A stretch of 54,264 nucleotides of DNA, from positions 1 through 54,264 of the forward strand of contig CANPVN010000007.1 of assembly GCA_947581755.1 (NCBI GenBank), written 5' to 3'. Shown piece by piece: positions 24,293-33,553 of this stretch (position 1 is its first letter; every line of letters starts with the position of its first letter). The position numbers and the translations under genes are program-made. A model generated the notes under the pieces. It searched no databases. It was not told where the DNA came from and worked only from the letters and a program-made list of their open reading frames with translations. Origin of the DNA: an uncultured Clostridia bacterium (GTDB lineage Bacteria > Bacillota > Clostridia > Christensenellales > Pumilibacteraceae).

Positions 24293-25879
24293 ATGATTTT
24301 TGTAAACGGAGTCAGTTTGCAGTTCGGAAGCAGAGTGTTGTACGAGAATGTCAACCTCAAATTCACCGAGGGTAATTGTTACGGCATCATAGGCGCGAAC
24401 GGAGCGGGGAAGTCCACATTTTTGAAGATTCTTACGGGAGAACTCGAGCCGAACAAGGGCGAAGTCACGATAAAAAAGAATTGTCGAATGAGCGTTCTGA
24501 ACCAAAACCAAAACGCTTTCGACGATCTCACCGTGTTGGATACCGTGATGAGCGGGCACGCGAGACTCATGGAAGTGGCAGCCGAGCGTAACGCGCTTTA
24601 TGCCAAAGAGGATTTTACCGACGCCGACGGAGAGAGGGCTGCCGAACTCGAAGGAGAGTTCGCCGAACTCGGGGGATACGAAGCCGAGTCCGACGCAGAG
24701 ACATTGCTTGCGGGGATGCAGGTGCCTTCGGAATTGAATTTCAAGTTGATGCGCGACGTAGACCCCAAAATAAAGGTCAAAATTTTGTTGGCGCAGGCTC
24801 TTTTCAAGACTCCCGAGATACTTATATTGGACGAGCCGACGAACAATCTCGACGCCCGAACGGTAAAATGGCTCGAGGAATATCTCGAGACTTTGGAAAA
24901 TTCCGCGATAATAATAGTTTCGCATAACAGGTATTTTTTGAATAAGGTATGCACGCATATTTGCGACGTGGATTTCAAAGAGATTCGGATGTACACGGGA
25001 AACTACGACTTTTGGTACGAGACAAGCCAACTCATTCAAAGACAGATAAGAGAGCAAAACAAAAAAATGGAAGCGCGCGCCAAGGAACTCAATGAGTTTA
25101 TAGCGAGATTCTCGGCAAACGCGGCAAGAAGCAGACAGGCAACATCGCGAAAGAAAGAACTCGAAAAGATAAGTCTCGAGGAGATAAAGCCCTCGAGCAG
25201 AAAATATCCTTATGTGGATTTCAAATTCGAACGCGAGATAGGAAACGAAATTCTTACGGTGGAGGATCTCACCAAAAAGGGCTTTTTCGAAAAAGTTTCC
25301 TTTACCGTCAAAAAAGGCGACAAGATAGCGTTTTTGTCGGAGACAGCCCCTTCGGTTTCGATGCTGTTCGATTGCATAATGGGGAAGGCGCAACCCGACT
25401 CGGGAAAGATAAAGTGGGGACAGACTATAATTCCCGAATATTTGCCGCATTTTTACGACGATCTTTTCGACGGTTGCGATTTGACTCTCGTGCAGTGGAT
25501 AGACAGATTTTCCAAGGAGCATTATGAGGAATATCTGCGAGGTTGGTTGGGCAGAATGTTGTTTTCGGGACAGGAAGCGCTCAAAAAAGCGAGCGTGCTT
25601 TCGGGCGGCGAAAAGATAAGGTGCATGCTTGCGAAGATGATGCTTGCGGGCGCGAATTTTCTTATTTTCGACGAGCCGACAAATCATCTCGATCTCGAGA
25701 GCATAACCGCGCTCAACAAGGGCATGGTTAATTTCAAGGGCAATATGCTGTTCATAACTCAGGACGAGGAAATAATCGCCACCGCTTCTAACAGGATAAT
25801 AGAGATAGACGGCGGAAAGAAGAGTTTCGACCGAGATATAGGTTACGATGAATATCTCGATATAAAATATAATTCATAA
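24293..25879 (+). CDS. ABC-F protein of the YbiT/YkpA type
   Basis: 528 residues with two ATPase domains and no membrane segment. Domain 1 has Walker A GANGAGKST (~35) and Walker B ILILDEPTNNLD, but its signature is the divergent DVDPKIKVKILLAQALF, as in the YbiT/YkpA branch, which also lacks a full LSGGQ. The linker (~245-290) is charged and helical (RQIREQNKKMEARAKEL). Domain 2 has a clear signature VLSGGEKIR and Walker B FLIFDEPTNHLD. At its Walker A position, however, it reads FLSETAPSVSMLF, without the glycines or the P-loop Lys. Domain 2 probably cannot bind ATP in the normal way. ABC-F proteins act on ribosomes in translation or antibiotic protection. Confidence 0.9.
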   Translation: MIFVNGVSLQFGSRVLYENVNLKFTEGNCYGIIGANGAGKSTFLKILTGELEPNKGEVTIKKNCRMSVLNQNQNAFDDLTVLDTVMSGHARLMEVAAERNALYAKEDFTDADGERAAELEGEFAELGGYEAESDAETLLAGMQVPSELNFKLMRDVDPKIKVKILLAQALFKTPEILILDEPTNNLDARTVKWLEEYLETLENSAIIIVSHNRYFLNKVCTHICDVDFKEIRMYTGNYDFWYETSQLIQRQIREQNKKMEARAKELNEFIARFSANAARSRQATSRKKELEKISLEEIKPSSRKYPYVDFKFEREIGNEILTVEDLTKKGFFEKVSFTVKKGDKIAFLSETAPSVSMLFDCIMGKAQPDSGKIKWGQTIIPEYLPHFYDDLFDGCDLTLVQWIDRFSKEHYEEYLRGWLGRMLFSGQEALKKASVLSGGEKIRCMLAKMMLAGANFLIFDEPTNHLDLESITALNKGMVNFKGNMLFITQDEEIIATASNRIIEIDGGKKSFDRDIGYDEYLDIKYNS

Positions 25880-25909
25880 GAAGTACGGCAAGGAGGAATA
25901 AAGTATAAA

Positions 25910-27439
25910 ATGACGCACCAGACAGTAATTGTGATCGATTTCGGAGGGCAGTACAACCAACTCATCGCCAGAAGGGTGCGAGAACAAAACGTATATTGTT
26001 TTCTCAAACCTTCGACTACCGTTACAATGGAAGAGATCAAACGCCATAAACCCATAGGCATCATTTTTACAGGCGGACCCAACAGCGTTTACGAAGAGGG
26101 TGCGCCCACTATCGATAAAGAGATTTTCCAACTCGGCATACCCATTTTGGGGATATGCTACGGTTGCCAACTCATAGCGCATCTTTTGGGCGGAAAAGTT
26201 TCCGTGGGACCTCGCGAGTACGGCAAACGCACGCTCGAGGTGATAGGCGGAAAACTTTTCGACTCCGTTCCCCAAACCAGCGCGGTGTGGATGAGCCATA
26301 CCACTTTTGTGGAACAGTTGCCCGAAGGCTTCGTTGTAAACTCCAAGACCGAAAGTTGTCCCGTTGCAGGCATCGAAAATCCCGAAAAGCAATTTTACGG
26401 CGTGCAATTCCACCCCGAAGTCATGCATACCGAATACGGCGCGAAGATACTTCGGAATTTTCTTTATAATGTGTGCGGCGCTCTCGGAGATTGGACTATG
26501 AGTAATTTTACGGCGGACGCGATAACCAAACTCAAAGTAAAACTCGAGGGCAAAAAAGTTCTTTGCGCGCTTTCGGGCGGCGTTGACAGCGCAGTGGCGG
26601 CGACTCTCGTCGCAAAGGCGTGTCCCGATCTTATATGCGTTTTCGTGGATCACGGACTGCTCAGAAAGGGCGAAGCCGACGAAGTGGAAAGAGTATTCAA
26701 AAAGGAGCGGGGATTGAACCTCATTCGCGTAGACGCTTCCGAAAGATTTCTTAAAAAGTTAAAGGGAGTCACCGACCCCGAGAGAAAACGCAAGATAATA
26801 GGCAAAGAATTTATCTCTGTCTTTGAAAAAGAAGCCAAAAAGATAGGGAAAGTCAATTATCTCGTTCAGGGCACTATCTATCCCGACGTCATAGAAAGCG
26901 GAAAAGGACAGTCCGCGGTAATAAAGAGTCACCATAATGTGGGAGCGTTGCCCGATGTTATCGACTTCGACGAGATTGTCGAACCTTTGCGCGACCTCTT
27001 CAAGGACGAAGTAAGACAATGCGGTTTCGAACTCGGTCTGCCTCGCTCAATAGTAATGCGTCAACCTTTCCCCGGCCCCGGTCTCGCAATACGAATCATA
27101 GGAGAAATAACTCCCGAAAAACTCGAAATACTCCGAGAAGCGGACTATATTTTCCGCGACGAGATAGCGCAAGCGCGCCTCGACGAACAAATTTGGCAGT
27201 ATTTTACCGTTTTGACCAACCTTCGCAGCGTCGGAGTAATGGGCGACGAAAGGACTTATGATTATACTTTGGCGTTAAGGGCGGTTACAAGCGTGGACGG
27301 AATGACCGCGGATTGGGCGCGAATACCCCACGACGTCCTCGAAAAAATAAGCAACCGCATAGTTAATAACGTCCGTAACATCAATCGCATTGTGTACGAT
27401 ATAACCTCAAAACCACCCTCAACCATAGAGTGGGAGTAA
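25910..27439 (+). CDS. guaA: GMP synthase (glutamine-hydrolysing)
   Basis: 509 residues with AAGGAGGAA before ATG 25910. The N-terminal class I amidotransferase has the nucleophile in LGICYGCQL and the His/Glu of QFHPEV. The ATP-pyrophosphatase domain has SGGVDSAVA. The C-terminal dimerisation domain includes [15 protein letters not shown] and ends [10 protein letters not shown]. It converts XMP, ATP and glutamine to GMP. No purine riboswitch is apparent in the short space upstream. A terminator follows. Confidence 0.98.
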   Translation: MTHQTVIVIDFGGQYNQLIARRVREQNVYCFLKPSTTVTMEEIKRHKPIGIIFTGGPNSVYEEGAPTIDKEIFQLGIPILGICYGCQLIAHLLGGKVSVGPREYGKRTLEVIGGKLFDSVPQTSAVWMSHTTFVEQLPEGFVVNSKTESCPVAGIENPEKQFYGVQFHPEVMHTEYGAKILRNFLYNVCGALGDWTMSNFTADAITKLKVKLEGKKVLCALSGGVDSAVAATLVAKACPDLICVFVDHGLLRKGEADEVERVFKKERGLNLIRVDASERFLKKLKGVTDPERKRKIIGKEFISVFEKEAKKIGKVNYLVQGTIYPDVIESGKGQSAVIKSHHNVGALPDVIDFDEIVEPLRDLFKDEVRQCGFELGLPRSIVMRQPFPGPGLAIRIIGEITPEKLEILREADYIFRDEIAQARLDEQIWQYFTVLTNLRSVGVMGDERTYDYTLALRAVTSVDGMTADWARIPHDVLEKISNRIVNNVRNINRIVYDITSKPPSTIEWE

Positions 27440-27460
27440 CCGCCGATTCTGTTTTATCCC

Positions 27461-27494
27461 AAAGTTCTCGGAACCCCTTCCGAGAACTTTTTTT
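27461..27494 (+). terminator. guaA terminator
   Basis: Stem AAAGTTCTCGG / CCGAGAACTTT with loop AACCCCTT followed by T-rich sequence. Confidence 0.9.
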
Positions 27495-27515
27495 GTAAAA
27501 AATTTTTCGGAACTA

Positions 27516-27544
27516 TTGACAAAACATATTAAGTGATATATAAT
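27516..27544 (+). promoter_or_regulatory. Consensus promoter for the leucine-rich lipoprotein cluster
   Basis: TTGACA 27516-27521, exactly 17 nt, TATAAT 27539-27544. The leader to ATG 27656 is about 105 nt and AT-rich. AGGAGG lies near 27642. Confidence 0.88.
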
Positions 27545-27655
27545 ATAGTAAATTTGATATTTTTATAATTATACAGTAAAAAAATCCACAAGTATATAAG
27601 ATAATTTTTACAGAAAAAAATATAAAAGGTGTAAAAAATTCAGGAGGTTGTAAAT

Positions 27656-29836
27656 ATGCGCAAAAAGATCGTAATTATTGCGGCAACAATTTTGCTTGCG
27701 ATAAGCGTTATAGCCGTTGTCGGATGCAAAGCAAAGGAATGGGAGATAGAAGTTCGGGATGACATAATATTTTGGGACGAAGTCAAGGGCGCGGAAAAAT
27801 ACATAATAGATATAAACGGCAATACATTCGAGAGCCAAACGAATAGTTTTGACGCTTTTTCCGTGTTTGATGAATATCGGGAATACAATATACTCGTAAT
27901 AGCGGTAAGAGAAGGCAGAGAATTGAAGCGACGGGGAATTTCATATTACCTGCCGATGCCCGAAGGGCTTGAAATCAAGGAAGTCAACAAAGGGGTGTTT
28001 GGTCTTTATGCTCCCGAACCGACGCAAGTTAAAGGGAAGTTGATAATGCCCATTAAAATCGAAGAGAAAGAGATAAAAAAGATAGCATACAAAGGATTTT
28101 CTGGATGCGAAAACTTGACGGGATTATTGTGCAAAGACGCAATAAGCATATCGGATTATTTATTTTCGGGCTGTGCGGGATTAAGGAAAGCGGAATTTCG
28201 CAATTCTGCCGAGGATTTTTTCGCGTATTCGGCGTTTTACGGATGCGAAAAATTGGAAGAGGTAATTTTGTCCGACGGAGTAAAAAAAATAGATACGAAG
28301 GCATTCGAGGGATGCGTCGCTTTGAGGAAAATACCGCTTGACAAAAATATGTATATAGGGAACGCCGCTTTTAAGAATTGCGTCTCATTGAAGGAAATAA
28401 AATTGTCGGACAAACTCGAAAATATCGGCAGTGAGGCATTTTACGGTTGTTGCGGATTGAGTTCCGTGGAAATACCCAAAGGAGTCAAAACGATAGGAAC
28501 AGAAGTTTTCGGCAATTGCGCGGAACTTATGAGTCTCGGCGTCGAAGAAGGAAACGAAAAATATCGAAGCGAGAATAATTGCATAATAGAGAAGGGTGTC
28601 GAAAAGATTGTTGCCGCATGCAACGGAAGTCTTATACCGACGAGTGTAAAAATTATCGGCGAAAAAGCGTTCAGCGGCTGTACCTTCGATAAGATCACGG
28701 TTCCGGGAAACGTCAAAAGGTTGGAAAATTTTTCGTTTACCAAATGCGGCGAATTGCAAGAATTGAAATTGAGCGAAGGAATAGAAATATTGGGCTCCGA
28801 AAAAGGGACTATTTCTTGTATAATATATTTCTGCGATAAGATAGAAGAAATCGAAATACCGACATCTGTCAATGAAATAAAAAACGGAGCAATAAGCAGC
28901 GGAAAAAGTTTGAAAAAAGTGACGGTGAAGGCAGACAACAAAAATTACAGAAGTGAAAATAACTGTATAATACGAAAAAGCGATAACGAACTTATATGCG
29001 GCTGTGGCGCGAGTGAAATTCCGAAAGGCATTAAAATAATAGGGGAAAACTCCTTTTCTTATTCGGCGTTGAAAGAGATCTTTATTCCCCAAGGCGTTGA
29101 AAGGATAGGAAACTGCGCTTTTTGGAATAGTTTCTTGACAAAAGTCGAGTTGCCGAAAGGATTAAAAATAATATCGGATGAAGCATTTTACGGTTGCAAT
29201 AATATGGAGAAAGTCATAATACCTTCAGGCGTGGAATACATAGGACACCTCGCTTTTACAGGCGTTAAAATAAGGAATGTTATAATATGCGGTGAGGTAA
29301 AACAAATTTCAGTGGGAGCGTTCGATACAAGCCGAGAGAATGAAAAAGCCAAAATACGTCCCAATCCATTGAATGTAATATTGCCTGATAATATAGAAAT
29401 AATCGATATTTCGGCGTTCTGTTATGCGGATATTTATACTTCGGCGACAGAAGAATGGCCTTTTCACACCGCAGATGACTGGGATTACTTATCCAAAGAG
29501 GTCAAAAATTGTGTATTCGGTTATGATGAAGGGATCCCTTATGTAGACAGTGTAGTTTATAATACGGAAGGAAATAAAACATTGGTCGGAGAAAGACGAA
29601 AATTATACGGAGACGAGTATTTGATTCCATACAGAGAAGGATACACTTTCGAGGGGTGGAGCCTGAAAAAAGACGGAGAAATAATAGTGGGCAAACATAC
29701 GGGTAAACGCATGACGATCGATGGCGATTACAACGAAGGCGAGGAAACGGTATATCTGACATTCAAAGCGGAAGATATATCCGATATTCCCTCGGGCGCC
29801 GTCCTTTATGCCGTCTGGACAAAAAATAATTTGTAA
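27656..29836 (+). CDS. BspA-type leucine-rich-repeat surface lipoprotein 1
   Basis: 726 residues. A signal ending in lipobox VVGC (Cys ~24) is followed by a small beta domain (~28-100, IIFWDEVKGAEKYIIDINGN) resembling a fibronectin-like module. Then comes a long array of BspA/LRR_5 repeats (~135-590) with the pattern AFxGCxxLxxVxIPxGVxxIGxxAF, for example FYGCCGLSSVEIPKGVKTIG. Two islands reading KYRSENNCII / NYRSENNCII interrupt the array. The C-terminus has an InlB-like element (YREGYTFEGWSLKKDGE) and ends SGAVLYAVWTKNNL. Such proteins are surface adhesins in anaerobes. It is paralogous to the gene at 31154. Confidence 0.88.
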   Translation: MRKKIVIIAATILLAISVIAVVGCKAKEWEIEVRDDIIFWDEVKGAEKYIIDINGNTFESQTNSFDAFSVFDEYREYNILVIAVREGRELKRRGISYYLPMPEGLEIKEVNKGVFGLYAPEPTQVKGKLIMPIKIEEKEIKKIAYKGFSGCENLTGLLCKDAISISDYLFSGCAGLRKAEFRNSAEDFFAYSAFYGCEKLEEVILSDGVKKIDTKAFEGCVALRKIPLDKNMYIGNAAFKNCVSLKEIKLSDKLENIGSEAFYGCCGLSSVEIPKGVKTIGTEVFGNCAELMSLGVEEGNEKYRSENNCIIEKGVEKIVAACNGSLIPTSVKIIGEKAFSGCTFDKITVPGNVKRLENFSFTKCGELQELKLSEGIEILGSEKGTISCIIYFCDKIEEIEIPTSVNEIKNGAISSGKSLKKVTVKADNKNYRSENNCIIRKSDNELICGCGASEIPKGIKIIGENSFSYSALKEIFIPQGVERIGNCAFWNSFLTKVELPKGLKIISDEAFYGCNNMEKVIIPSGVEYIGHLAFTGVKIRNVIICGEVKQISVGAFDTSRENEKAKIRPNPLNVILPDNIEIIDISAFCYADIYTSATEEWPFHTADDWDYLSKEVKNCVFGYDEGIPYVDSVVYNTEGNKTLVGERRKLYGDEYLIPYREGYTFEGWSLKKDGEIIVGKHTGKRMTIDGDYNEGEETVYLTFKAEDISDIPSGAVLYAVWTKNNL

Positions 29837-29867
29837 AAAACGGTTAAAAACCGCAAGGAGGAAAAAA

Positions 29868-31076
29868 ATGAATAAGAAAAAAATACAAATCATTGCGATA
29901 ATCGCAATGGCAATCATGCTGATAACAGCATGTCCGCTCCTTTTCAAAGGAACAACTGTAATGGAAACACATGCGCAAGAAAAAGTAAATTATGTTTACG
30001 AAAATGCTTATTATATAAGCGATTCAACAATAGACTGTAGTCTTATACCACCGGAAAATAAAGAAGAGATTTCCAGTGTGGGAATTTTTGCAACAGAAGC
30101 CGAATATTCGGGTTATAAAGATTGTTCGATAATCTTCGAAGTTCATGAAAAAATAGATTATGTGATTGCCAATTATTTGGAAATTATTTTTTCCGAAATG
30201 AAGAAAAACAATTGCAGGATCATGTTTATATCTTATACCGATGAAATTAAATATTGGCCATACACAGATTTTTTGGATTATGTCGATATTCATATAAATC
30301 AAGATCTCGAATCGGTATTTATCAATAATGTGTTATATCAAATATTTTTGGCTTGCCAAAAACATGCCAAAATAAATAATTGTACAATAATAGTTGATGA
30401 AAATTTCGGTCAAGGAATAGAAAACGGTTTTAAAGAATGCGATTTCTTTTATTACTATTTTATTCCTTATATCAGAGAAGTTTACATGGATGACATAAAA
30501 AGAGGGAAGACAAACGAAGATGTACTAATAGAGAATAATATAAAACTATTTTATATCGACACCAACAAAGATGTTATATATGACATAGTTAATAAAACGG
30601 ATATATCTGAGGTTGATTATTGGGATTTTGATATTTTATTACCAAATGAACATATTTTTGCAATCGGAAAAGATATTATGGGAAAAGGGAAGCCTTGGAT
30701 AGAAAAAATTATAGCCATGCGAGAACGTCTGTTATTATCTATCGAAATGTATATATATACAGAAGGATTTGTTTTAGAAGAAGATTATGAAAATTTTTAT
30801 CGTTTTTCGGTAGTGCCTTCTCTGTATTATGTGATAAAAGACTTTCTTGACGATAATGACTTAATAGATTATAACAATTGGGGCGGAGCGTGTGAAATAA
30901 ATTATATACCATCTAATTCTATTTTTTGGGGTGCATGGACGCTCTATTTTTACGATGAAATGGAAGACGATGTGGAAACGGTAAAACCTTTTGCTTATTT
31001 TTTAAATTACTCTCAAAGAACAACCCAAGGTGAAGATGACAGAGGCGTAGACAGACGTTATTATTATAATTATTGA
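29868..31076 (+). CDS. Putative lipoprotein of unknown function
   Basis: 402 residues from ATG 29868 (CAAGGAGGAAA upstream). The signal region KKKIQIIAIIAMAIMLITAC suits a lipobox (ITAC, Cys ~22). The mature protein is Asp/Glu/Tyr/Ile-rich with no recognised domain. It includes CRIMFISYTDEIKYWPY, CTIIVDENFGQGIENGF and a Tyr-rich tail (RRYYYNY). Codon use is clearly more AT-rich than in flanking housekeeping genes. It sits between two paralogous leucine-rich lipoprotein genes and shares its ribosome-binding region almost base for base with the one downstream. Confidence 0.7.
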   Translation: MNKKKIQIIAIIAMAIMLITACPLLFKGTTVMETHAQEKVNYVYENAYYISDSTIDCSLIPPENKEEISSVGIFATEAEYSGYKDCSIIFEVHEKIDYVIANYLEIIFSEMKKNNCRIMFISYTDEIKYWPYTDFLDYVDIHINQDLESVFINNVLYQIFLACQKHAKINNCTIIVDENFGQGIENGFKECDFFYYYFIPYIREVYMDDIKRGKTNEDVLIENNIKLFYIDTNKDVIYDIVNKTDISEVDYWDFDILLPNEHIFAIGKDIMGKGKPWIEKIIAMRERLLLSIEMYIYTEGFVLEEDYENFYRFSVVPSLYYVIKDFLDDNDLIDYNNWGGACEINYIPSNSIFWGAWTLYFYDEMEDDVETVKPFAYFLNYSQRTTQGEDDRGVDRRYYYNY

Positions 31077-31153
31077 TATTAAGAAACAATCGAGTGACAT
31101 AGGATTAGATGAGTATATATATTTATATGACTAAAAACCGCAAGGAGGAAAAA

Positions 31154-33214
31154 ATGAAAAAGGCATTGGTATTTTTACTTTTTCTGTTATCTTCGGTAAT
31201 TGTTATAATGGGAATGGGCGGTTGTTCAAAGAAAATACTATCGATTCCCGACGGGTTGATGATCAACGATGAAGAGATTTTGACTTGGAACGCAGTTCCG
31301 AACGCCGAAAAATATGTAATAGATGTTGACGGAGAACAATACGAGAGCAAGACTAACAGTTTCGATACTTTCGAGTTATTCGATAAGGCAAGAGTTTATA
31401 ACATAAAAGTAATTGCATGCGGGCGAGGCAAATATGTGGATTCGGAATGGTCGCAAGGATATTCCTATGAAATAAAAAAAGTAAAACTCGGTTGTCGATA
31501 CATAAACGACGACGAAGAACTCGAAATAGTGGTAAGCGATCCCGATGAATGTACGGGCAAAATAATATTGGCGATAGAGTCCGATGATGGAAAAATCGCA
31601 AGCAAGATAGGATACGAGTGCTTTAAAAATTTTAAGAAAGTAACTTCCGTATTGATACCCAAATATATAAATACAATTGGCGACAGCGCTTTTTCGGGCT
31701 GTACAAGTCTCAAACGGGTTTCCATTTTGACGGAAACAGTAATTGGCGGCTTCGCCTTTTCCGAATGTACGGAGTTGAAACAGATAAATTTATCCGATAA
31801 CATCGAACAACTCGGATTTGCTTGTTTTCAAGGTTGCAAATCTTTGAAAGAAATAAAATTGCCGAAATGCTTAAATAAAATAAAAGATTATCTGTTCTAT
31901 GGCTGTGAAAATTTAGAAAAACTTAAAATACCCGCGAATGTCAAAGAAATAAGCGCAAGTTCATTGGCGGGATGTAAAAGATTGAGGGAATTAAGTATCG
32001 AAGATAATGAATTATATCGCAGCGAAGGCAACTGTATAATACGCGACAGCGATGATAAATTGATATTGGGTTGCGATGAAAGCAAAATTCCCGAAGATGT
32101 AAAAATTATAGGAGAATACGCCTTTTATCAAAGTAATTTGCAAGAAATAGTAATACCGAGTAATGTTGAAACAATAGAAAGCTATGCTTTCTCATCATGC
32201 AAGAATTTAAGTAAAATTACACTTTGCGAAGGATTGAAAACAATAAAGCATGGGGCATTTTCGGCGTGCGCGATAAAGGAACTCGAAATACCCGCCTCGG
32301 TGGAGGAAATTAACAACATAATAATTAATTACACTGACTTTATTCTTTCCACAAATTATCTTGATGAGTTGAGGGGTTGCAAAAATTTATATAAATTGAA
32401 AGTCAAAGAGGGCAACAAAAATTATCGCAGCGAAGGCAACTGTATAATACGCAACAGCGATGATGAGTTGATATTGGGTTGCAACGGAAGTACGATACCG
32501 CAAGGAGTAAAAGCAATAAGCGACGGCGCGTTCCGAGAATGTTACGATTTGAAAGAGGTAATTATACCTTACGGTGTGGAAAGGATCGGCAAAGGCGCTT
32601 TTTTCGGATGCGTCGGATTAAGACATGTACAACTTGCATCAAGCGTAAAAGAAATAGGAGATGATGCATTCAATATCATTATCCTTGAGAAGGATGAGGG
32701 TTACTTTAAAGACTTATACTACAATCCGTTGTCGATAATTTTTCCGAGCGCGCTCGATATAGATTTCCGCTACAATTACGGTATTTACGGATCATCGATA
32801 TATACGGATGCGAAGGAAAAAAGCGATACGGCAAAAACGACTGTTTTGGGATATGATGAAACCTCTGCTTTGGAAATCCCTGTTTGGGAATCTGTCAATG
32901 AAATAATTTACGGATGCGAAATGGAATACGAAAACGGAGTTCCTTATTTGAAAAGTTTGAACTTTCCGAATATGCAAAAAGGATATAGTAAATTTTTGGC
33001 GCCATACAGACAAGGTTATACTTTCGAAGGGTGGAGTACTTCCGAGGAGCGATCCGTTATATTGCCTCCGAAAAAGACTCAACTTCCGTTTATGGACGAA
33101 AACAAAGTTATAAGTTACGAAGATGCATATATTGCCTTTGACTATGACATAATGAAAGATATTCCCTCGGGCGCCGTCCTTTATGCCGTCTGGACAAAAA
33201 ATAACAATATTTAA
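31154..33214 (+). CDS. BspA-type leucine-rich-repeat surface lipoprotein 2
   Basis: 686 residues from ATG 31154, after AAGGAGGAAAAA. Lipobox MGMGGC (Cys ~24) is followed by the same N-terminal module as lipoprotein 1 (LTWNAVPNAEKYVIDVDGEQ) and LRR_5 repeats (~155-580) such as FSGCTSLKRVSILTETVIGG and AFSSCKNLSKITLCEGLKTI. The NCIIRxSDDxLILGC islands are also shared. The C-terminus repeats the InlB-like YRQGYTFEGWS and ends SGAVLYAVWTKNNNI. Similarity to lipoprotein 1 is moderate overall, but the last 47 bp before the end are identical. A terminator follows at 33276. Confidence 0.88.
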   Translation: MKKALVFLLFLLSSVIVIMGMGGCSKKILSIPDGLMINDEEILTWNAVPNAEKYVIDVDGEQYESKTNSFDTFELFDKARVYNIKVIACGRGKYVDSEWSQGYSYEIKKVKLGCRYINDDEELEIVVSDPDECTGKIILAIESDDGKIASKIGYECFKNFKKVTSVLIPKYINTIGDSAFSGCTSLKRVSILTETVIGGFAFSECTELKQINLSDNIEQLGFACFQGCKSLKEIKLPKCLNKIKDYLFYGCENLEKLKIPANVKEISASSLAGCKRLRELSIEDNELYRSEGNCIIRDSDDKLILGCDESKIPEDVKIIGEYAFYQSNLQEIVIPSNVETIESYAFSSCKNLSKITLCEGLKTIKHGAFSACAIKELEIPASVEEINNIIINYTDFILSTNYLDELRGCKNLYKLKVKEGNKNYRSEGNCIIRNSDDELILGCNGSTIPQGVKAISDGAFRECYDLKEVIIPYGVERIGKGAFFGCVGLRHVQLASSVKEIGDDAFNIIILEKDEGYFKDLYYNPLSIIFPSALDIDFRYNYGIYGSSIYTDAKEKSDTAKTTVLGYDETSALEIPVWESVNEIIYGCEMEYENGVPYLKSLNFPNMQKGYSKFLAPYRQGYTFEGWSTSEERSVILPPKKTQLPFMDENKVISYEDAYIAFDYDIMKDIPSGAVLYAVWTKNNNI

Positions 33215-33275
33215 AGTTTAAGAACATACTTTTCCTCCTCCGAGACATCATCAACGCCGCTCTTGGCTGACTTTG

Positions 33276-33301
33276 GGACAGCGTCACGCTGTCCTTATTT
33301 T
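33276..33301 (+). terminator. Terminator after the lipoprotein cluster
   Basis: Stem GGACAGCG / CGCTGTCC with loop TCA, then TTATTTTT. Confidence 0.82.
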
Positions 33302-33335
33302 TACGTGAGATTTTTAATAAATCGATAAATTTTGC

Positions 33336-33364
33336 TTGATAATATATGGTTATTATGATAAAAT
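33336..33364 (+). promoter_or_regulatory. Possible cas operon promoter
   Basis: TTGATA 33336-33341, 17-nt spacer, TAAAAT 33359-33364. If used, the cas9 mRNA would have a ~180-nt leader running antisense through the whole tracrRNA gene. A weaker -10-like TATAAC at 33510-33515 is an alternative without a good -35. Confidence 0.5.
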
Positions 33365-33413
33365 AAAACAGAATAGGCGGTAATTAAGAGGCTGCTCTGC
33401 ATTTTTCATTCAA

Positions 33414-33501
33414 TAAAAAAATGCTCCTTTTGAAAAGGAGCAATTCGCCAATGCGATATGATCAGAATAAATTTTTATTTGAACTCGTCTTGTTATTCTG
33501 T
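33414..33501 (-). ncRNA. tracrRNA of the type II-A system
   Basis: On the minus strand a ~88-nt RNA is predicted from about 33501 to 33414. Its 5' part is the anti-repeat: + strand 33487-33499 (GTCTTGTTATTCT) is identical to the inner part of the CRISPR repeat, and 33478-33483 (TTTGAA) matches its 5' TTTGAG. This gives the lower stem, bulge and upper stem of a crRNA:tracrRNA duplex. A nexus-like hairpin (33466-33479), a second hairpin (33445-33456, UCGC/GCGA) and an intrinsic terminator (33422-33442, then U7) follow. A consensus promoter lies just upstream. Confidence 0.88.
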
Positions 33502-33507
33502 ACGATC

Positions 33508-33536
33508 AGTATAACAGATGACAATAGATTTGTCAA
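33508..33536 (-). promoter_or_regulatory. tracrRNA promoter
   Basis: On the minus strand: TTGACA (33531-33536), 17-nt spacer, TATACT (33508-33513). Initiation about 7 nt later falls at 33501, the start of the anti-repeat. It lies inside the region just upstream of the cas9 start on the other strand. Confidence 0.85.
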
Positions 33537-33553
33537 ACAAAAGAGGTGTAAAA

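Noticed and set aside
23963..25687. Long minus-strand frame (574 codons) opposite the M42 and ABC-F genes
   Set aside because: It crosses two well-supported genes on the other strand and its product has no family features.
33518..33553. Upstream ATG as the cas9 start (12 extra residues)
   Set aside because: It lies within the tracrRNA promoter spacer, lacks a ribosome binding site and would add residues not typical before the RuvC-I motif. GTG 33554 has AGAGGTG at proper spacing.
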